From Poriferisodalis sp965226645 (GTDB lineage: Bacteria; Actinomycetota; Acidimicrobiia; Acidimicrobiales; Poriferisodalaceae): a stretch of 64,000 nt of DNA. Below are positions 34,885 to 43,972 of the stretch, in pieces. The notes under the pieces were generated by a model. The model saw only the letters and a list, made by a program, of their open reading frames with translations, was not told where the DNA came from and searched no databases. The stretch spans positions 186,001-250,000 of the forward strand of contig CBDDDL010000004.1 in assembly GCA_965226645.1 (NCBI GenBank), given 5' to 3'. The position numbers were made by a program, and so were the translations under genes. Each line of letters starts with the position of its first letter. Position 1 is the first letter of the stretch.

Positions 34885-34926
34885 ATGTCGGTACCCGGCC
34901 GACGAGCATCTGTTGGACGGAAATGA
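34885..34926 (+). CDS. Possible 13-residue leader peptide
   Basis: ATG to TGA encodes MSVPGRRASVGRK. The TGA overlaps the ATG of the following gene as ATGA, so its translation could couple to that gene, which has only a weak ribosome site. It has no run of one amino acid that would suggest attenuation. It may be chance. Confidence 0.3.
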   Translation: MSVPGRRASVGRK

Positions 34927-37445
34927 ACCCACACGACAACAGCGGCGAAGTCATCCCAGCGGCACCGCTCGCGGGGATGACCGTGCTCGATCTGACCGAT
35001 CACCGTGGCGAGCTGGGTCCTTGGATGCTGGCCGAGCTGGGGGCCGAGGTCACCAAAATCGAACCGCCTGGCGGCACTCCGGCGCGCAGCGAGCTGCCGT
35101 TGCGACCAGGGCCAGATGATGACGACCTGCGGAGTCTGCAGTTCTGCGCTTACAACGCGAACAAGCGCTCCGTCGTCATGGACTTCGACGCCGTGGCCGA
35201 CCGACGGCTGTTCGAGCGGCTCATCGCCGAAACCGATTTTGTGTACGAGTCAGGTGTTCCCGGCACGCTCTCGGAAGCCGGCTACTCCCACGACGATCTT
35301 GCCTCGCTCAATCCGAAGATCATTCACGTGCAGGTCACCTCGTTCGGCCTCGACGGGCCACGCAGCTGCGACCCGGCGTCTGAGCTTTCTCTGGCTGCCC
35401 TCGGCGGTTCAGCGAATCTGCAGGGCACCCGCGATCGCCCCCCGGTGAAGGCATCGATCGCGCAGGTGTGGCGTCATGCTGGGGCGGAGGCGGCCGTCGC
35501 GGGCCTAGTCGCGCACGCGCGGATGCGGCTGCGAGCCGAGCCCCAGCATGTGGCCGTGTCCGCACAGGCGACAGTTACCTGGACGCTGCTCAATGCGATG
35601 GAGACGCATGCCATCTGCGGTCGAGACTTCGAGCGATCAGGCACGTTGGTCATGCTTGCGGCGCCGCTGCAGCTGCGCTTTGCGACCCAGGACGGCTGGG
35701 CTATCACCGTCGCGCGGGGAGTGGCGATCGGTCGGCTGCTGGATTGGCTCATCGACGAGGGTCTCGCGGATGAAAGCTGGCGAGTCGAAGACTGGGACAC
35801 GTTCGATTTTCGGGCCAGTAGCGGCAAGCCGGTCACGCGCACATTCGCCGAGCTCTACGAGGCGATGGTCGCCCTGTGCGCGCGCTATCCGAATGATGTG
35901 CTGATGCGGAGATCGCTGGAGTACGGCGAAACCATCGCTCCCGTTCACACTGTGGCCGACCTGATCGAATTCGATCACCTGCGTGCCCGCACGTTTTGGC
36001 GATCGCTGGACGCTTTCGTGGGCAAGGCGGGCGAGACGGGTGAACTGCGCGAACCAATCGAGCTGCCCGGAGGACCGACGTCGATAGACGGCACACGCAT
36101 CGGAGGAGTGCGCCGACCACCGAGAGTCGACGAACACGGCGTTGAGATCCGAGCCAGCGACGCCCAGGCTTCCGCCAGCCCGGAGGGGATGTCCGCTGCG
36201 ACGACACCACCGCTGGCATGGCAGGTGGGCGATGCCGACCTGCCGCTCAAGGGCCTGAAGGTCGTGGACTTCAGCTGGATCGGTGTGGGCCCGATCACGG
36301 CGAAGGCGTTGGCAGATCACGGCGCCACAGTCGTACGTGTCGAATCCAGCAGTCGGCTCGACGGGCTGCGGGTCAACCCGCCGTTCAAGGACGACGTCAT
36401 CGACGTCGACATGGCCCACTTCTATGGCACGTTCAACACGTCGAAGCTCAGCATCGACATCGACCTCAAGAAGCCAGAGGGAGTCGACATAGCTCGGCGG
36501 ATGATCGCCTGGGCCGATGTCGTGGTTGAGGCGTGGACCCCTGGGACATTCGCCCGTAACGTCGCCAGCGACGACCTCATCGCCGAGCTGAACCCCACCG
36601 CGATCGTGGTGCACACATCGCTGCTGGCGAGCGGCGGGCCGCTGTCGGCGCTCGGCGGCTTCGGTTACCACGCGGCCGCGATCGCCGGGTTCTATCCCGT
36701 CGTCGGTTGGCCTGACTTGCCGCCCGACGGGCCATATCTGGCGTACACCGACACCATCTCGCCTCGCTTCATCACTGCCACGCTGCTGGCAGCGCTGGAT
36801 CGGCGGCGCCGGACTGGGCGTGGCTGCGTCATTGAGGCCGCGCAGCTGGAGTGCGGGCTGCAGTTTCTGGCACCCGAGCTCGTCGATTACCAGACCAGCG
36901 GAACCGTGGCGACCCGCGCGGGCAACCGCGACCGCGATGTTGCTCCCCAAGGCACCTATCCCTGCACCGGTGACGACCGCTGGTGCGCGATCACCATTAC
37001 CGACGACACGCAATGGCAGACACTGGTCCAACTGATGGGCGCACCGTCGTGGGCCTCCGCACCAGGGCTTTCCGAGATCGCGGGCCGTCAGGCTGCCCAT
37101 GACGCCATCGACGATCACATAGCGGCTTGGACGGCCACACAGGACGCAGCTGATCTGGAGCGTCGCTTGCTTGGCGCAGGCATCCCGGCGGGCATGGTGC
37201 AGCGCAGCAGTGACCTGCTCGCCGATCCGCAATACGCGCACCGAGGCTTCTACCGATGGCTGGAACATCCCCGTATGGGCACGGTCCCTTATGCCGGCCA
37301 CCAGTACCAAATCGCCGGCTACGACCACGGCCCGCGCTTCGCGGCGCCGATGCTCGGTCAGCACACCTTCGATGTGTTGAGCGAGCAGCTCGGCCTCACC
37401 GACGACCAGATCGCCGATATCGCCGCCGCAGGCGCGCTCGGCTGA
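34923..37445 (+). CDS. Double-length family III CoA-transferase (two fused domains)
   Basis: 840 residues; ATG 34923 is the first codon in the conserved part, and the open frame upstream is antisense to the flavoprotein. Two CaiB/BaiF units lie at about 15-400 and 435-838 (LAGMTVLDLTDHRGELGPWM and LKGLKVVDFSWIGVGPITAK begin them). In the second, D610 in YTDTISPRF is at the catalytic position. In the first the aligned stretch (SIAQVWRHAGAEAA) has no Asp. This looks like a single-chain version of an active/inactive pair. Confidence 0.87.
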   Translation: MNPHDNSGEVIPAAPLAGMTVLDLTDHRGELGPWMLAELGAEVTKIEPPGGTPARSELPLRPGPDDDDLRSLQFCAYNANKRSVVMDFDAVADRRLFERLIAETDFVYESGVPGTLSEAGYSHDDLASLNPKIIHVQVTSFGLDGPRSCDPASELSLAALGGSANLQGTRDRPPVKASIAQVWRHAGAEAAVAGLVAHARMRLRAEPQHVAVSAQATVTWTLLNAMETHAICGRDFERSGTLVMLAAPLQLRFATQDGWAITVARGVAIGRLLDWLIDEGLADESWRVEDWDTFDFRASSGKPVTRTFAELYEAMVALCARYPNDVLMRRSLEYGETIAPVHTVADLIEFDHLRARTFWRSLDAFVGKAGETGELREPIELPGGPTSIDGTRIGGVRRPPRVDEHGVEIRASDAQASASPEGMSAATTPPLAWQVGDADLPLKGLKVVDFSWIGVGPITAKALADHGATVVRVESSSRLDGLRVNPPFKDDVIDVDMAHFYGTFNTSKLSIDIDLKKPEGVDIARRMIAWADVVVEAWTPGTFARNVASDDLIAELNPTAIVVHTSLLASGGPLSALGGFGYHAAAIAGFYPVVGWPDLPPDGPYLAYTDTISPRFITATLLAALDRRRRTGRGCVIEAAQLECGLQFLAPELVDYQTSGTVATRAGNRDRDVAPQGTYPCTGDDRWCAITITDDTQWQTLVQLMGAPSWASAPGLSEIAGRQAAHDAIDDHIAAWTATQDAADLERRLLGAGIPAGMVQRSSDLLADPQYAHRGFYRWLEHPRMGTVPYAGHQYQIAGYDHGPRFAAPMLGQHTFDVLSEQLGLTDDQIADIAAAGALG

Positions 37446-37470
37446 CAGCCTTGCGCCTCAACTGCGGCTT

Positions 37471-37476
37471 TAGCCT
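37471..37476 (+). promoter_or_regulatory. -10 hexamer TAGCCT for a leaderless gene
   Basis: TAGCCT, then 6 nt, then GTG 37483 of the LLM gene. It sits in the 37-nt gap after the CoA-transferase gene. Confidence 0.55.
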
Positions 37477-37482
37477 GACGCC

Positions 37483-38571
37483 GTGAGCTCGGGACATCCG
37501 ATACCGCTGTCGGCGCTGGACCTGGCGACTGTTTCCGATGGCGCCACCAGTACGCAGGCGCTGGCAGAGACGACCGAGCTAGCGCGAGTCGCAGACCGAC
37601 TCGGGTACCTGCGGTTCTGGGTGGCAGAGCATCACAACATGGACACGGTCGCGAGCACCTCGCCGGCGGTGCTCATGGCCCATCTGGCCGCCAACACGGA
37701 GCGCATCAAGCTGGGATCTGGCGGCGTGATGCTGCCCAATCACAGCCCCGCGGTCATCGCCGAGCAGTTCGCAATGCTCGAGGCGCTGCACCCTGGCCGT
37801 ATCGACCTTGGCGTAGGGCGTGCACCGGGCAGCGATCGCATCACAGCCGTCGCCGTACGGGGCATTTCGCCCGACGGCGAGGGCCAAGGCGGGGGTGTGC
37901 CGGACCCTTGGCAGGTGGACGAATTTCCGAGCCATCTCATCGATCTCATGGCGTATCTCGGCGACGTGCGGGCCCCTGACGGACCATGGATCGACTTCCG
38001 GGCGACCCCGAAGGCGCAGTCTGCGCCCGAGGTCATGCTCTTGGGCTCAAGCGGGTACTCGGCGCAGCTTGCGGGGTATCTGGGGCTGCCGTTCGCCTTC
38101 GCCCATCACTTCGACGGCGGCGGGGTGCTGGGAGCAGTGGACCTGTACCGACAGCGATTCCAGCCGTCGGCGGTTCTCGACGAGCCCCATGTGATCGTCA
38201 GCGCCGGCGTCATCACCGCGGGCGATTCGGCCACAGCACGCCGCCTTGCGGCACCGGCGCTGTTGCGGCGTTGGGGCATTCGAACCGGCAGGTTCTGGCC
38301 ACTGCTGTCCCCGGAAGAGGCGATGGCACATCCCGAGTGGGAGCGAGCGGCCTCGACGCCGACGAACGCCATCGTCGGCGATCCTGACGAGGCTGCCACC
38401 GGTCTCGAAGAGCTCGCCCGCGCAACCGGCGCCGCCGAGCTCATGGTTCATACTTCGACGTTCGCTCTCCCCGAGCGCATCAACAGCTTGGAGCTGCTCG
38501 CCGCCGAATGGGAGCGGCGCAGCGCACGGAGCGCTGCGGTGGAGCCGTCGCAGAGAGATGCGGTGGCCTGA
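37483..38571 (+). CDS. LLM-class flavin-dependent oxidoreductase (MsnO8-like)
   Basis: 362 residues of the luciferase-like fold, alkanal monooxygenase-like group: IPLSALDLATVSDG at the start, YLRFWVAEHHNMDTVASTSP, and HPGRIDLGVGRAPGSD. It probably oxidises its substrate with reduced flavin and O2. Leaderless GTG. Its stop shares a base with the start of the molybdoenzyme gene (TGATG), implying coupled expression and perhaps consecutive reactions. Confidence 0.85.
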   Translation: MSSGHPIPLSALDLATVSDGATSTQALAETTELARVADRLGYLRFWVAEHHNMDTVASTSPAVLMAHLAANTERIKLGSGGVMLPNHSPAVIAEQFAMLEALHPGRIDLGVGRAPGSDRITAVAVRGISPDGEGQGGGVPDPWQVDEFPSHLIDLMAYLGDVRAPDGPWIDFRATPKAQSAPEVMLLGSSGYSAQLAGYLGLPFAFAHHFDGGGVLGAVDLYRQRFQPSAVLDEPHVIVSAGVITAGDSATARRLAAPALLRRWGIRTGRFWPLLSPEEAMAHPEWERAASTPTNAIVGDPDEAATGLEELARATGAAELMVHTSTFALPERINSLELLAAEWERRSARSAAVEPSQRDAVA

Positions 38572-40955
38572 TGAAAGACCCCAGGGATCCAACCCCGGGC
38601 ACTCGCACTACCGCGATGGGGACCCACTTCGGGTCGTTCTTGGTGGACTCCCGAGACGGGGAAGTGCTGGCGATTCGGGGTCATCCGACCGATCCCGAGC
38701 CGTCCCATCTGGGAGAGTCGCTTCGTCACTTCGGCGAGAACCGTGTCATGCGCCCGGCAATACGACAGTCGTGGCTGCGCGATGGGCCCGGCTCGGCCAC
38801 TCATCTGCGAGGCAGTGAGCCGTTCGTCGAAGTGGACTGGGACACGGCGCTCGATCTGGTGGCGGCGGAGCTCACCCGTGTTCGTGACGACCATGGCAAC
38901 GCTTCGATCTTCGGCGGCTCGTACGGGTGGGGATCGGCGGGCCGCTTCGGGCTGGCGTCGGGTCAGCAGCACCGCTTCATGCGTTTTTTCGGCGGCTGCA
39001 CCGACCAGAAGGGCACCTATTCGTCTGCAGCAGCCGAGGCGATCTTTCCCTACATGCTCGGCATCGGCTACCACGCCGGGATTGCGCGGCAGACGTCGTG
39101 GTCGGTCATCTGCAAGCACACCGAGCTGTTCGTGTGCTTCGGTGGCATGCGCCCGACCAACAACCACGTCACCTACGGCGGTCAGGGCCCGCATCATCAC
39201 AACGACTGGGTCGCCCGAGCGATCCACGCGGGCGTGGAATTCGTGAACGTCGGACCGCTGCGCGATGACTTCGACAAGGCGGCGGACGCTCGTTGGCTTC
39301 CGATACGACCCGGCACCGATGTCGCGCTCATGGCCGGCATCATCCACACCTTGGTCACCGACGGCCTTGCCGATGAGGAGTTTCTGTCGACGTACTGCGA
39401 AGGGTGGGACACGCTGCGGGCTCATGTGCTCGGCGAAGGCCTCGCAGCAGCCTGCGGTGACTGGCGCGGACCCACGCCATGGGCTGATGCGGTGGACTAC
39501 GACACGCCCAAGACGGCGCGGTGGGCGGCGGAGGTGACGGGAGTCGACGCTGGTGACATCGTTGAGCTGGCGCACGAAATGGCCTGCAAGCGGACCCTCG
39601 TCAATCTGAGCCTGTCAACGCAGCGGGCTCACCATGGGGAGCAGCCGTACTGGATGGCGCTCGCACTGGCGTGCGCCCTCGGCCAGGTCGGCCTGCCTGG
39701 CGGGGGATACGTCTTCAGCTTCGGCACCCAGGGAAATACCGGTGCTGGGCAGACACGCGCTCGCATCCCCGGGCTTCCCGTGCCGATGCGTCAGCCCGGG
39801 CCTCCGACGATTGCGGTGTCACGCATCACCGAGATGCTGGAGGGGCCCCGTGAGCCATTCGACTTCGATGGTCGCAAGGGGCGCTTCCCCGATGTGCGGC
39901 TCGTGTACTGGTCGGGCGGGAACCCGTTCCATCACCATCAGGATCTGAACCGCCTGATGCGAGCGTGGCAGCGACCCGAGACGGTCATCGTCCAGGAGCC
40001 GTTCTGGTCGCCCATCGCACGCCGTGCCGACATCGTGCTGCCGGCGACGACGCCGCTCGAGCGCAACGACATCGGCGGCGCTGAGACGATGTTGATCGCC
40101 ATGTCTGCGGTCGCCGAGCCAGTAGGGGAGTCCCGCGACGACTACTGGATTTTCGCCCGCCTCGCTGAGCGTCTCGGCTTCGGTGAGAAGTTCACCGAGG
40201 GCCGCACGGCGGACGAGTGGGTGGAGGTCATCTACGAAATTCACCGTGCTGCGGATCCCCAGGCGCCGCCATACGAGGAGTTCCGGCGAGAGGGCTACGT
40301 CATGGCGCCCGGCATGGCCTTGATGGGTGATCCGGAGCAGGTCTTTCTCGGAGCGTTCCGCGCAGATCCCGCCGGCAAGCCGCTGCGTACTCCGAGCGGC
40401 CGAATCCAGCTGTGGAACGACACGATCGCTGAGTACGGCTATGACGACTGTCCACCGCACCCAGCATGGATGGAACCCTTCGAGCGCCTGGGCGGAACCG
40501 GCAGCGACCGCTGGCCGCTGCACTTGGTGTCGAACCAGCCCCGCGCGCGTCTGCACAGCCAGTTCGACCACGCGGCGCCCAGCCAGGCGACGAAAGTGGC
40601 AGGCCGCGAACCTGTGCGGATGCACCCCGATGCGGCGGCCGCCCGGGGCATCGGTGACGGCGACGTGGTCCGCCTGTTCAACGATCGTGGGGCGACGTTG
40701 GCCGGAGCAGTGCTCGACGACGCAGTGATGCCGGCGGTCGTGCAGTTATCGACCGGCGCGTGGTACGACCCTGCGCCCGACGGCACGTGCCGCGCCGGCA
40801 ATCCCAACACGCTCACTGCCGACATCGGCACAAGCCGCTTGGGTCAAGGTCCCTCGGCGCACACGTGTCTCGTCGAAGCAGAGCGCTACGAGGGTCCACC
40901 GCCGCGTGTCGAGTCCTACACGCCGCCACAGATCGTGCCGCTCGACGATCGCTGA
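38571..40955 (+). CDS. Molybdopterin oxidoreductase, DMSO/biotin-sulfoxide reductase type
   Basis: 794 residues. Y118 and W120 in GGSYGWGSAGR, and S151 in GTYSSAAAE, correspond to the Tyr, Trp and Mo-ligating Ser of DMSO reductase. Later domains (YWSGGNPFHHHQDLNRL, RADIVLPATTPLERND, LHLVSNQPRARLHSQ) complete the family. No twin-arginine signal or FeS-binding cysteines are seen at the N-terminus, so it should be cytoplasmic like BisC and take electrons directly. Sulfoxide or N-oxide reduction is the family role. Confidence 0.9.
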   Translation: MKDPRDPTPGTRTTAMGTHFGSFLVDSRDGEVLAIRGHPTDPEPSHLGESLRHFGENRVMRPAIRQSWLRDGPGSATHLRGSEPFVEVDWDTALDLVAAELTRVRDDHGNASIFGGSYGWGSAGRFGLASGQQHRFMRFFGGCTDQKGTYSSAAAEAIFPYMLGIGYHAGIARQTSWSVICKHTELFVCFGGMRPTNNHVTYGGQGPHHHNDWVARAIHAGVEFVNVGPLRDDFDKAADARWLPIRPGTDVALMAGIIHTLVTDGLADEEFLSTYCEGWDTLRAHVLGEGLAAACGDWRGPTPWADAVDYDTPKTARWAAEVTGVDAGDIVELAHEMACKRTLVNLSLSTQRAHHGEQPYWMALALACALGQVGLPGGGYVFSFGTQGNTGAGQTRARIPGLPVPMRQPGPPTIAVSRITEMLEGPREPFDFDGRKGRFPDVRLVYWSGGNPFHHHQDLNRLMRAWQRPETVIVQEPFWSPIARRADIVLPATTPLERNDIGGAETMLIAMSAVAEPVGESRDDYWIFARLAERLGFGEKFTEGRTADEWVEVIYEIHRAADPQAPPYEEFRREGYVMAPGMALMGDPEQVFLGAFRADPAGKPLRTPSGRIQLWNDTIAEYGYDDCPPHPAWMEPFERLGGTGSDRWPLHLVSNQPRARLHSQFDHAAPSQATKVAGREPVRMHPDAAAARGIGDGDVVRLFNDRGATLAGAVLDDAVMPAVVQLSTGAWYDPAPDGTCRAGNPNTLTADIGTSRLGQGPSAHTCLVEAERYEGPPPRVESYTPPQIVPLDDR

Positions 40956-40971
40956 GCCACAAGATCCCTGG

Positions 40972-41015
40972 GTGCCAGTGACTTGAGTGCCAGTGATTTG
41001 AGTGCAGTGATTGCG
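40972..41015. repeat. Short tandem repeat, 15-nt unit
   Basis: GTGCCAGTGACTTGA (40972-40986), GTGCCAGTGATTTGA (40987-41001) and a shortened third copy beginning GTGCAGTGATT. They lie in the 80-nt gap between convergent genes. No function is evident. Confidence 0.55.
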
Positions 41016-41035
41016 AGATGTCGGCATCCGTTGAT

Positions 41036-41725
41036 CTAGAAATCGAGCCCGACGGCCTCGCACAGGAACGCCATGAACGGGCGGGTCTGCTGGCACCAGT
41101 CCGCTATCTGGGACGGGAATGCAGGTTCGAGGGCTTTGCTGTGATCGAAGTCGCGCACTGCGATGAAGCTCTTGCGCTTGAGTTCCTCGATCATGGGATG
41201 GTCAGCAGTCCAGCCTCGGGGCGGACGCTTGAGGCGTTCGCCTTCGAGTCGCCATCCGTCACGGGTACAGAGATCCCGGACTGAGATCCAGGAATCTGGC
41301 TGCTCGTCGATGAGGTTTCGGTATCCGGCGAGGGCATCGCGCTCAGGCATCCAGCTGCCCGCTCCGAAGAAACACGAATCCACCGACAGGTGCACGTAGT
41401 AGCCGGGCGCATGCACATCGTTTGACCGCAGGTGCCGGAACTGGATGCCCACGTTGGTCTTGTACGGGGTCTTGTCCGCCGAGAATCGGGTGTCGCGGTG
41501 CACTCGCATGAGCGAGCCCCCGACTTTGCGGTCACGAGCAGTCATGTGCAACGAGATCTCCTCAAGCATCGGCCGCACTGCTCTGACGAGGTCGAATGCG
41601 GGTTCGCGCACATCGGCCTCGTAACGCTCGCGATTGACGTCGAACCATTCGCGGGTGTTGTTGGCCTCGAGTTCCTCTAGGAAATCGAACAGCTCTGGAC
41701 CGAATACCCCTGCGTCGTCGCTCAT
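41036..41725 (-). CDS. DUF2461 family protein
   Basis: 229 residues from ATG 41725, with AGGGGACGACG upstream; longer upstream frames are shadows of the genes on the other strand. Diagnostic DUF2461 segments are LFDFLEELEANNTREWFDVN, RVHRDTRFSADKTPYKTNVG and GAGSWMPERDALAGYR. The family is widespread in bacteria and of unknown function (TIGR02453-like). It is separated from the divergent DUF6457 gene by 114 nt. Confidence 0.88.
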   Translation of the reverse strand: MSDDAGVFGPELFDFLEELEANNTREWFDVNRERYEADVREPAFDLVRAVRPMLEEISLHMTARDRKVGGSLMRVHRDTRFSADKTPYKTNVGIQFRHLRSNDVHAPGYYVHLSVDSCFFGAGSWMPERDALAGYRNLIDEQPDSWISVRDLCTRDGWRLEGERLKRPPRGWTADHPMIEELKRKSFIAVRDFDHSKALEPAFPSQIADWCQQTRPFMAFLCEAVGLDF

Positions 41726-41764
41726 CGTCGTCCCCTGTGTCTTGGGTGCCACCTGACGGCTCGA

Positions 41765-41770
41765 ACCGTA
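41765..41770 (-). promoter_or_regulatory. Candidate -10 TACGGT for the DUF2461 gene
   Basis: On the minus strand TACGGT lies about 40 nt before the ATG at 41725, leaving room for a leader with the AGGGGA ribosome site. Weak evidence. Confidence 0.3.
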
Positions 41771-41827
41771 GCGAGCCAGTTCGCCAGACTTGATGCGCTT
41801 GGCCGGAGCGCCTCGACGCGCCAAACG

Positions 41828-41833
41828 TACGCT
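41828..41833 (+). promoter_or_regulatory. -10 hexamer TACGCT for a leaderless gene
   Basis: TACGCT, then GGGGCC, then ATG 41840 of the DUF6457 gene. Confidence 0.55.
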
Positions 41834-41839
41834 GGGGCC

Positions 41840-42094
41840 ATGAGCGACGAGACGGGTTCGGATGCTTCGGGCACGACAGCGCAGCAGTGGCTGGCGGGCT
41901 TTGCGGAAGTTATCGGTGCGCCTGCACCCGGCGAAGAGGTCATGGAGGCCCTGCTCGACCTTGCCGGCGTCGCTGCGCACGACTCCGAGCGGATGGCGGC
42001 CCCGATCGCCTGCTGGATGGCGGGAATCGCAGGAATTGAGCCCGCCGAAGCGCTTGAACGGGCCCGCAACTACGCAATTGCCCGCGCCGGGTGA
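41840..42094 (+). CDS. DUF6457 family small protein
   Basis: 84 residues, acidic and helical. The segment EEVMEALLDLAGVAAHDSER followed by MAAPIACWMAGIAGIEPAEAL is the hallmark of this actinobacterial family, found alone or attached to molybdopterin-guanine dinucleotide biosynthesis proteins. Function unknown; a molybdenum-cofactor link would fit the several molybdoenzymes in this window but is inference. Leaderless. Confidence 0.75.
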   Translation: MSDETGSDASGTTAQQWLAGFAEVIGAPAPGEEVMEALLDLAGVAAHDSERMAAPIACWMAGIAGIEPAEALERARNYAIARAG

Positions 42095-42147
42095 GATTGG
42101 GTTGCAATTCCGGGCTCGTGTGATCGGCCGGGTCCAAACCGCCGTCG

Positions 42148-42153
42148 TAGGCT
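42148..42153 (+). promoter_or_regulatory. -10 hexamer TAGGCT for leaderless metY
   Basis: TAGGCT, then 7 nt, then ATG 42161. Confidence 0.55.
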
Positions 42154-42160
42154 GGAACGG

Positions 42161-43450
42161 ATGAGCGATCACCAGTTCGGGTTCCGAACCCGCGCGCTGC
42201 ACGCCGGGGGCCGGCCCGATCCGACAACGGGCGCAAGAGCGGTGCCCGTGTACCAGTCGACGAGCTTCGTGTTCGAGGACACCGCGGACGCCGCCGACCT
42301 GTTTGCGCTCCAGAAGTACGGCACCATCTACACCCGCATCTCGAACCCCACGGTCAACGCCTTCGAAGAACGCGTGGCCAGTCTCGAGGGCGGCATCGGC
42401 GCGGTGGCGGCCGCGTCCGGCATGGCGGCTGAATTCCTCACTGCGGCGGCGCTCTGCGAGGCGGGCGACAACCTTGTTACCTCGTCGGCGCTCTATGGCG
42501 GGACGCACACGATGTTCGACGTGACGCTCGGGCGCTTCGGTATCGAGGCCCGGTTCATCGACGGCGATGACGTCGACGCCTACGCATCGGCCATCGATGA
42601 CCGCACAAAGTTCTGTTACACCGAGATCGTCGGAAACCCGTCGGGCTCGATTCCGGACTTGGCGGCAATCGCCGAGGTGGCGCACGCGCATGGTCTGCCG
42701 CTGGTCGTCGACTCGACGTTCGCCACGCCATACCTCTGCCGGCCCATGGAACACGGCGCGGACATCGTGCTGCACTCGGCCACGAAGTTCATCGGCGGGC
42801 ACGGCAACTCGATCGGCGGCGTCGTCAGCGAGTCGGGTCGCTTCGACTGGGGCAGCGGGCGATTCCCGAACATGACCGAGCCCGTGCCCAGCTACAACGG
42901 CATGAAATTCTGGGAGAACTTCGGCGAGTTCGCCTTCTGCACCAAGCTCCGCGTCGAGCAGCTCCGAGACATCGGTGCCTCGATGTCTCCGATGAATGCC
43001 TTCCTGCTGCTGCAAGGGCTCGAAACTCTTCCCCAACGCATGGACTGCCACGTCGCCAATGCACAGGCGGTTGCCGAGCACCTCGAAGCACATCCCGCAG
43101 TGACGTGGGTCAGCTATGCGGGCCTCGCGAGCTCGCCGTACCGAGGGCTCGCTCGCCGGTACCTGCCGCAAGGCCCTGGGGCGATCTTCACCTTCGGCGT
43201 CAAGGGCGGTCGCCAAGCCGGTGCAGATTTCATCGAGGCGCTGCAGATGATCAGCCATCTGGCCAACGTGGGCGACGCCCGCACACTGGTGATCCACCCG
43301 GCGTCCACGACCCACCAGCAACTCTCCGAAGAGGCGCTGGCCGCCGGTGGCGTCGGCGCAGACATGATCCGGCTGTCGGTCGGGCTCGAAGATCTTGAGG
43401 ACATTCTCTGGGACCTTGACCAAGCTCTCGCAAAGGCGGTGCCTGCATGA
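42161..43450 (+). CDS. metY: O-acetylhomoserine sulfhydrylase (Cys/Met metabolism PLP enzyme)
   Basis: 429 residues of the Cys/Met PLP family, with the length and motifs of the MetY branch. GYxSxxNPT-like segment YTRISNPTVNAFEERVASLE, and K209 in LHSATKFIGGHGNSIGG is the PLP lysine. It should make homocysteine from O-acetylhomoserine and sulfide. No MetX gene is adjacent here. Leaderless start; ATGA overlap with the CoA-binding gene downstream, a pairing common in actinobacteria. Confidence 0.9.
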   Translation: MSDHQFGFRTRALHAGGRPDPTTGARAVPVYQSTSFVFEDTADAADLFALQKYGTIYTRISNPTVNAFEERVASLEGGIGAVAAASGMAAEFLTAAALCEAGDNLVTSSALYGGTHTMFDVTLGRFGIEARFIDGDDVDAYASAIDDRTKFCYTEIVGNPSGSIPDLAAIAEVAHAHGLPLVVDSTFATPYLCRPMEHGADIVLHSATKFIGGHGNSIGGVVSESGRFDWGSGRFPNMTEPVPSYNGMKFWENFGEFAFCTKLRVEQLRDIGASMSPMNAFLLLQGLETLPQRMDCHVANAQAVAEHLEAHPAVTWVSYAGLASSPYRGLARRYLPQGPGAIFTFGVKGGRQAGADFIEALQMISHLANVGDARTLVIHPASTTHQQLSEEALAAGGVGADMIRLSVGLEDLEDILWDLDQALAKAVPA

Positions 43451-43968
43451 CCCTCGATCAATGGCGCGGGCACGAACCCGTCCGAGGCTGGACTGAGCCG
43501 AGCGCCGCTGAACGGCTCGCGCTGATGGAGCGCACCGAAACGGTCGCGATGGTGGGAGTGTCGGCCAACCCGGCCCGGCCGTCCAACTTCGTGGCGACCT
43601 ACCTGCTCAGCTCCAGCACTGACTTCGACATGTATTTCGTAAATCCGGTGGCTGAGGAGATCCTGGGCCAGCCGTGCTACCCGAGCCTCGCCGACCTGCC
43701 GGTGGTGCCCGACCTCGTGGACGTGTTTCGTCGCCCGGCAGATCTGCCCGGCGTGGCTGCCGAAGTCGTCGACATCGGTGCCAAGGCGTTCTGGGTGCAA
43801 CTGGGTCTGTGGAGCCCCCAAGCCGCGCAGCTGGCGATCGAAGCCGGGCTCGATGTCGTCATGGATCGCTGTCTCAAGATCGAGCACGCCCGCTTCCACG
43901 GCGGGCTGCATCGGTCGGGATTCGACACCGGAGTCGTGGACTCCCGCCGCACCGTGCGAAAGCGCTGA
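43447..43968 (+). CDS. CoA-binding (Rossmann) domain protein
   Basis: 173 residues with a single CoA_binding_2 domain: ETVAMVGVSANPARPSNFVA near residue 31, YFVNPVAEEILGQPCYPSLA, and VDVFRRPADLPGVAAEVVDI. Related to E. coli YccU. The C-terminal DRCLKIEHARF is typical of the family. It overlaps metY (ATGA) and is likely to act with it, possibly sensing or carrying CoA or a sulfur intermediate. Confidence 0.87.
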   Translation: MTLDQWRGHEPVRGWTEPSAAERLALMERTETVAMVGVSANPARPSNFVATYLLSSSTDFDMYFVNPVAEEILGQPCYPSLADLPVVPDLVDVFRRPADLPGVAAEVVDIGAKAFWVQLGLWSPQAAQLAIEAGLDVVMDRCLKIEHARFHGGLHRSGFDTGVVDSRRTVRKR

Positions 43969-43972
43969 GGGA

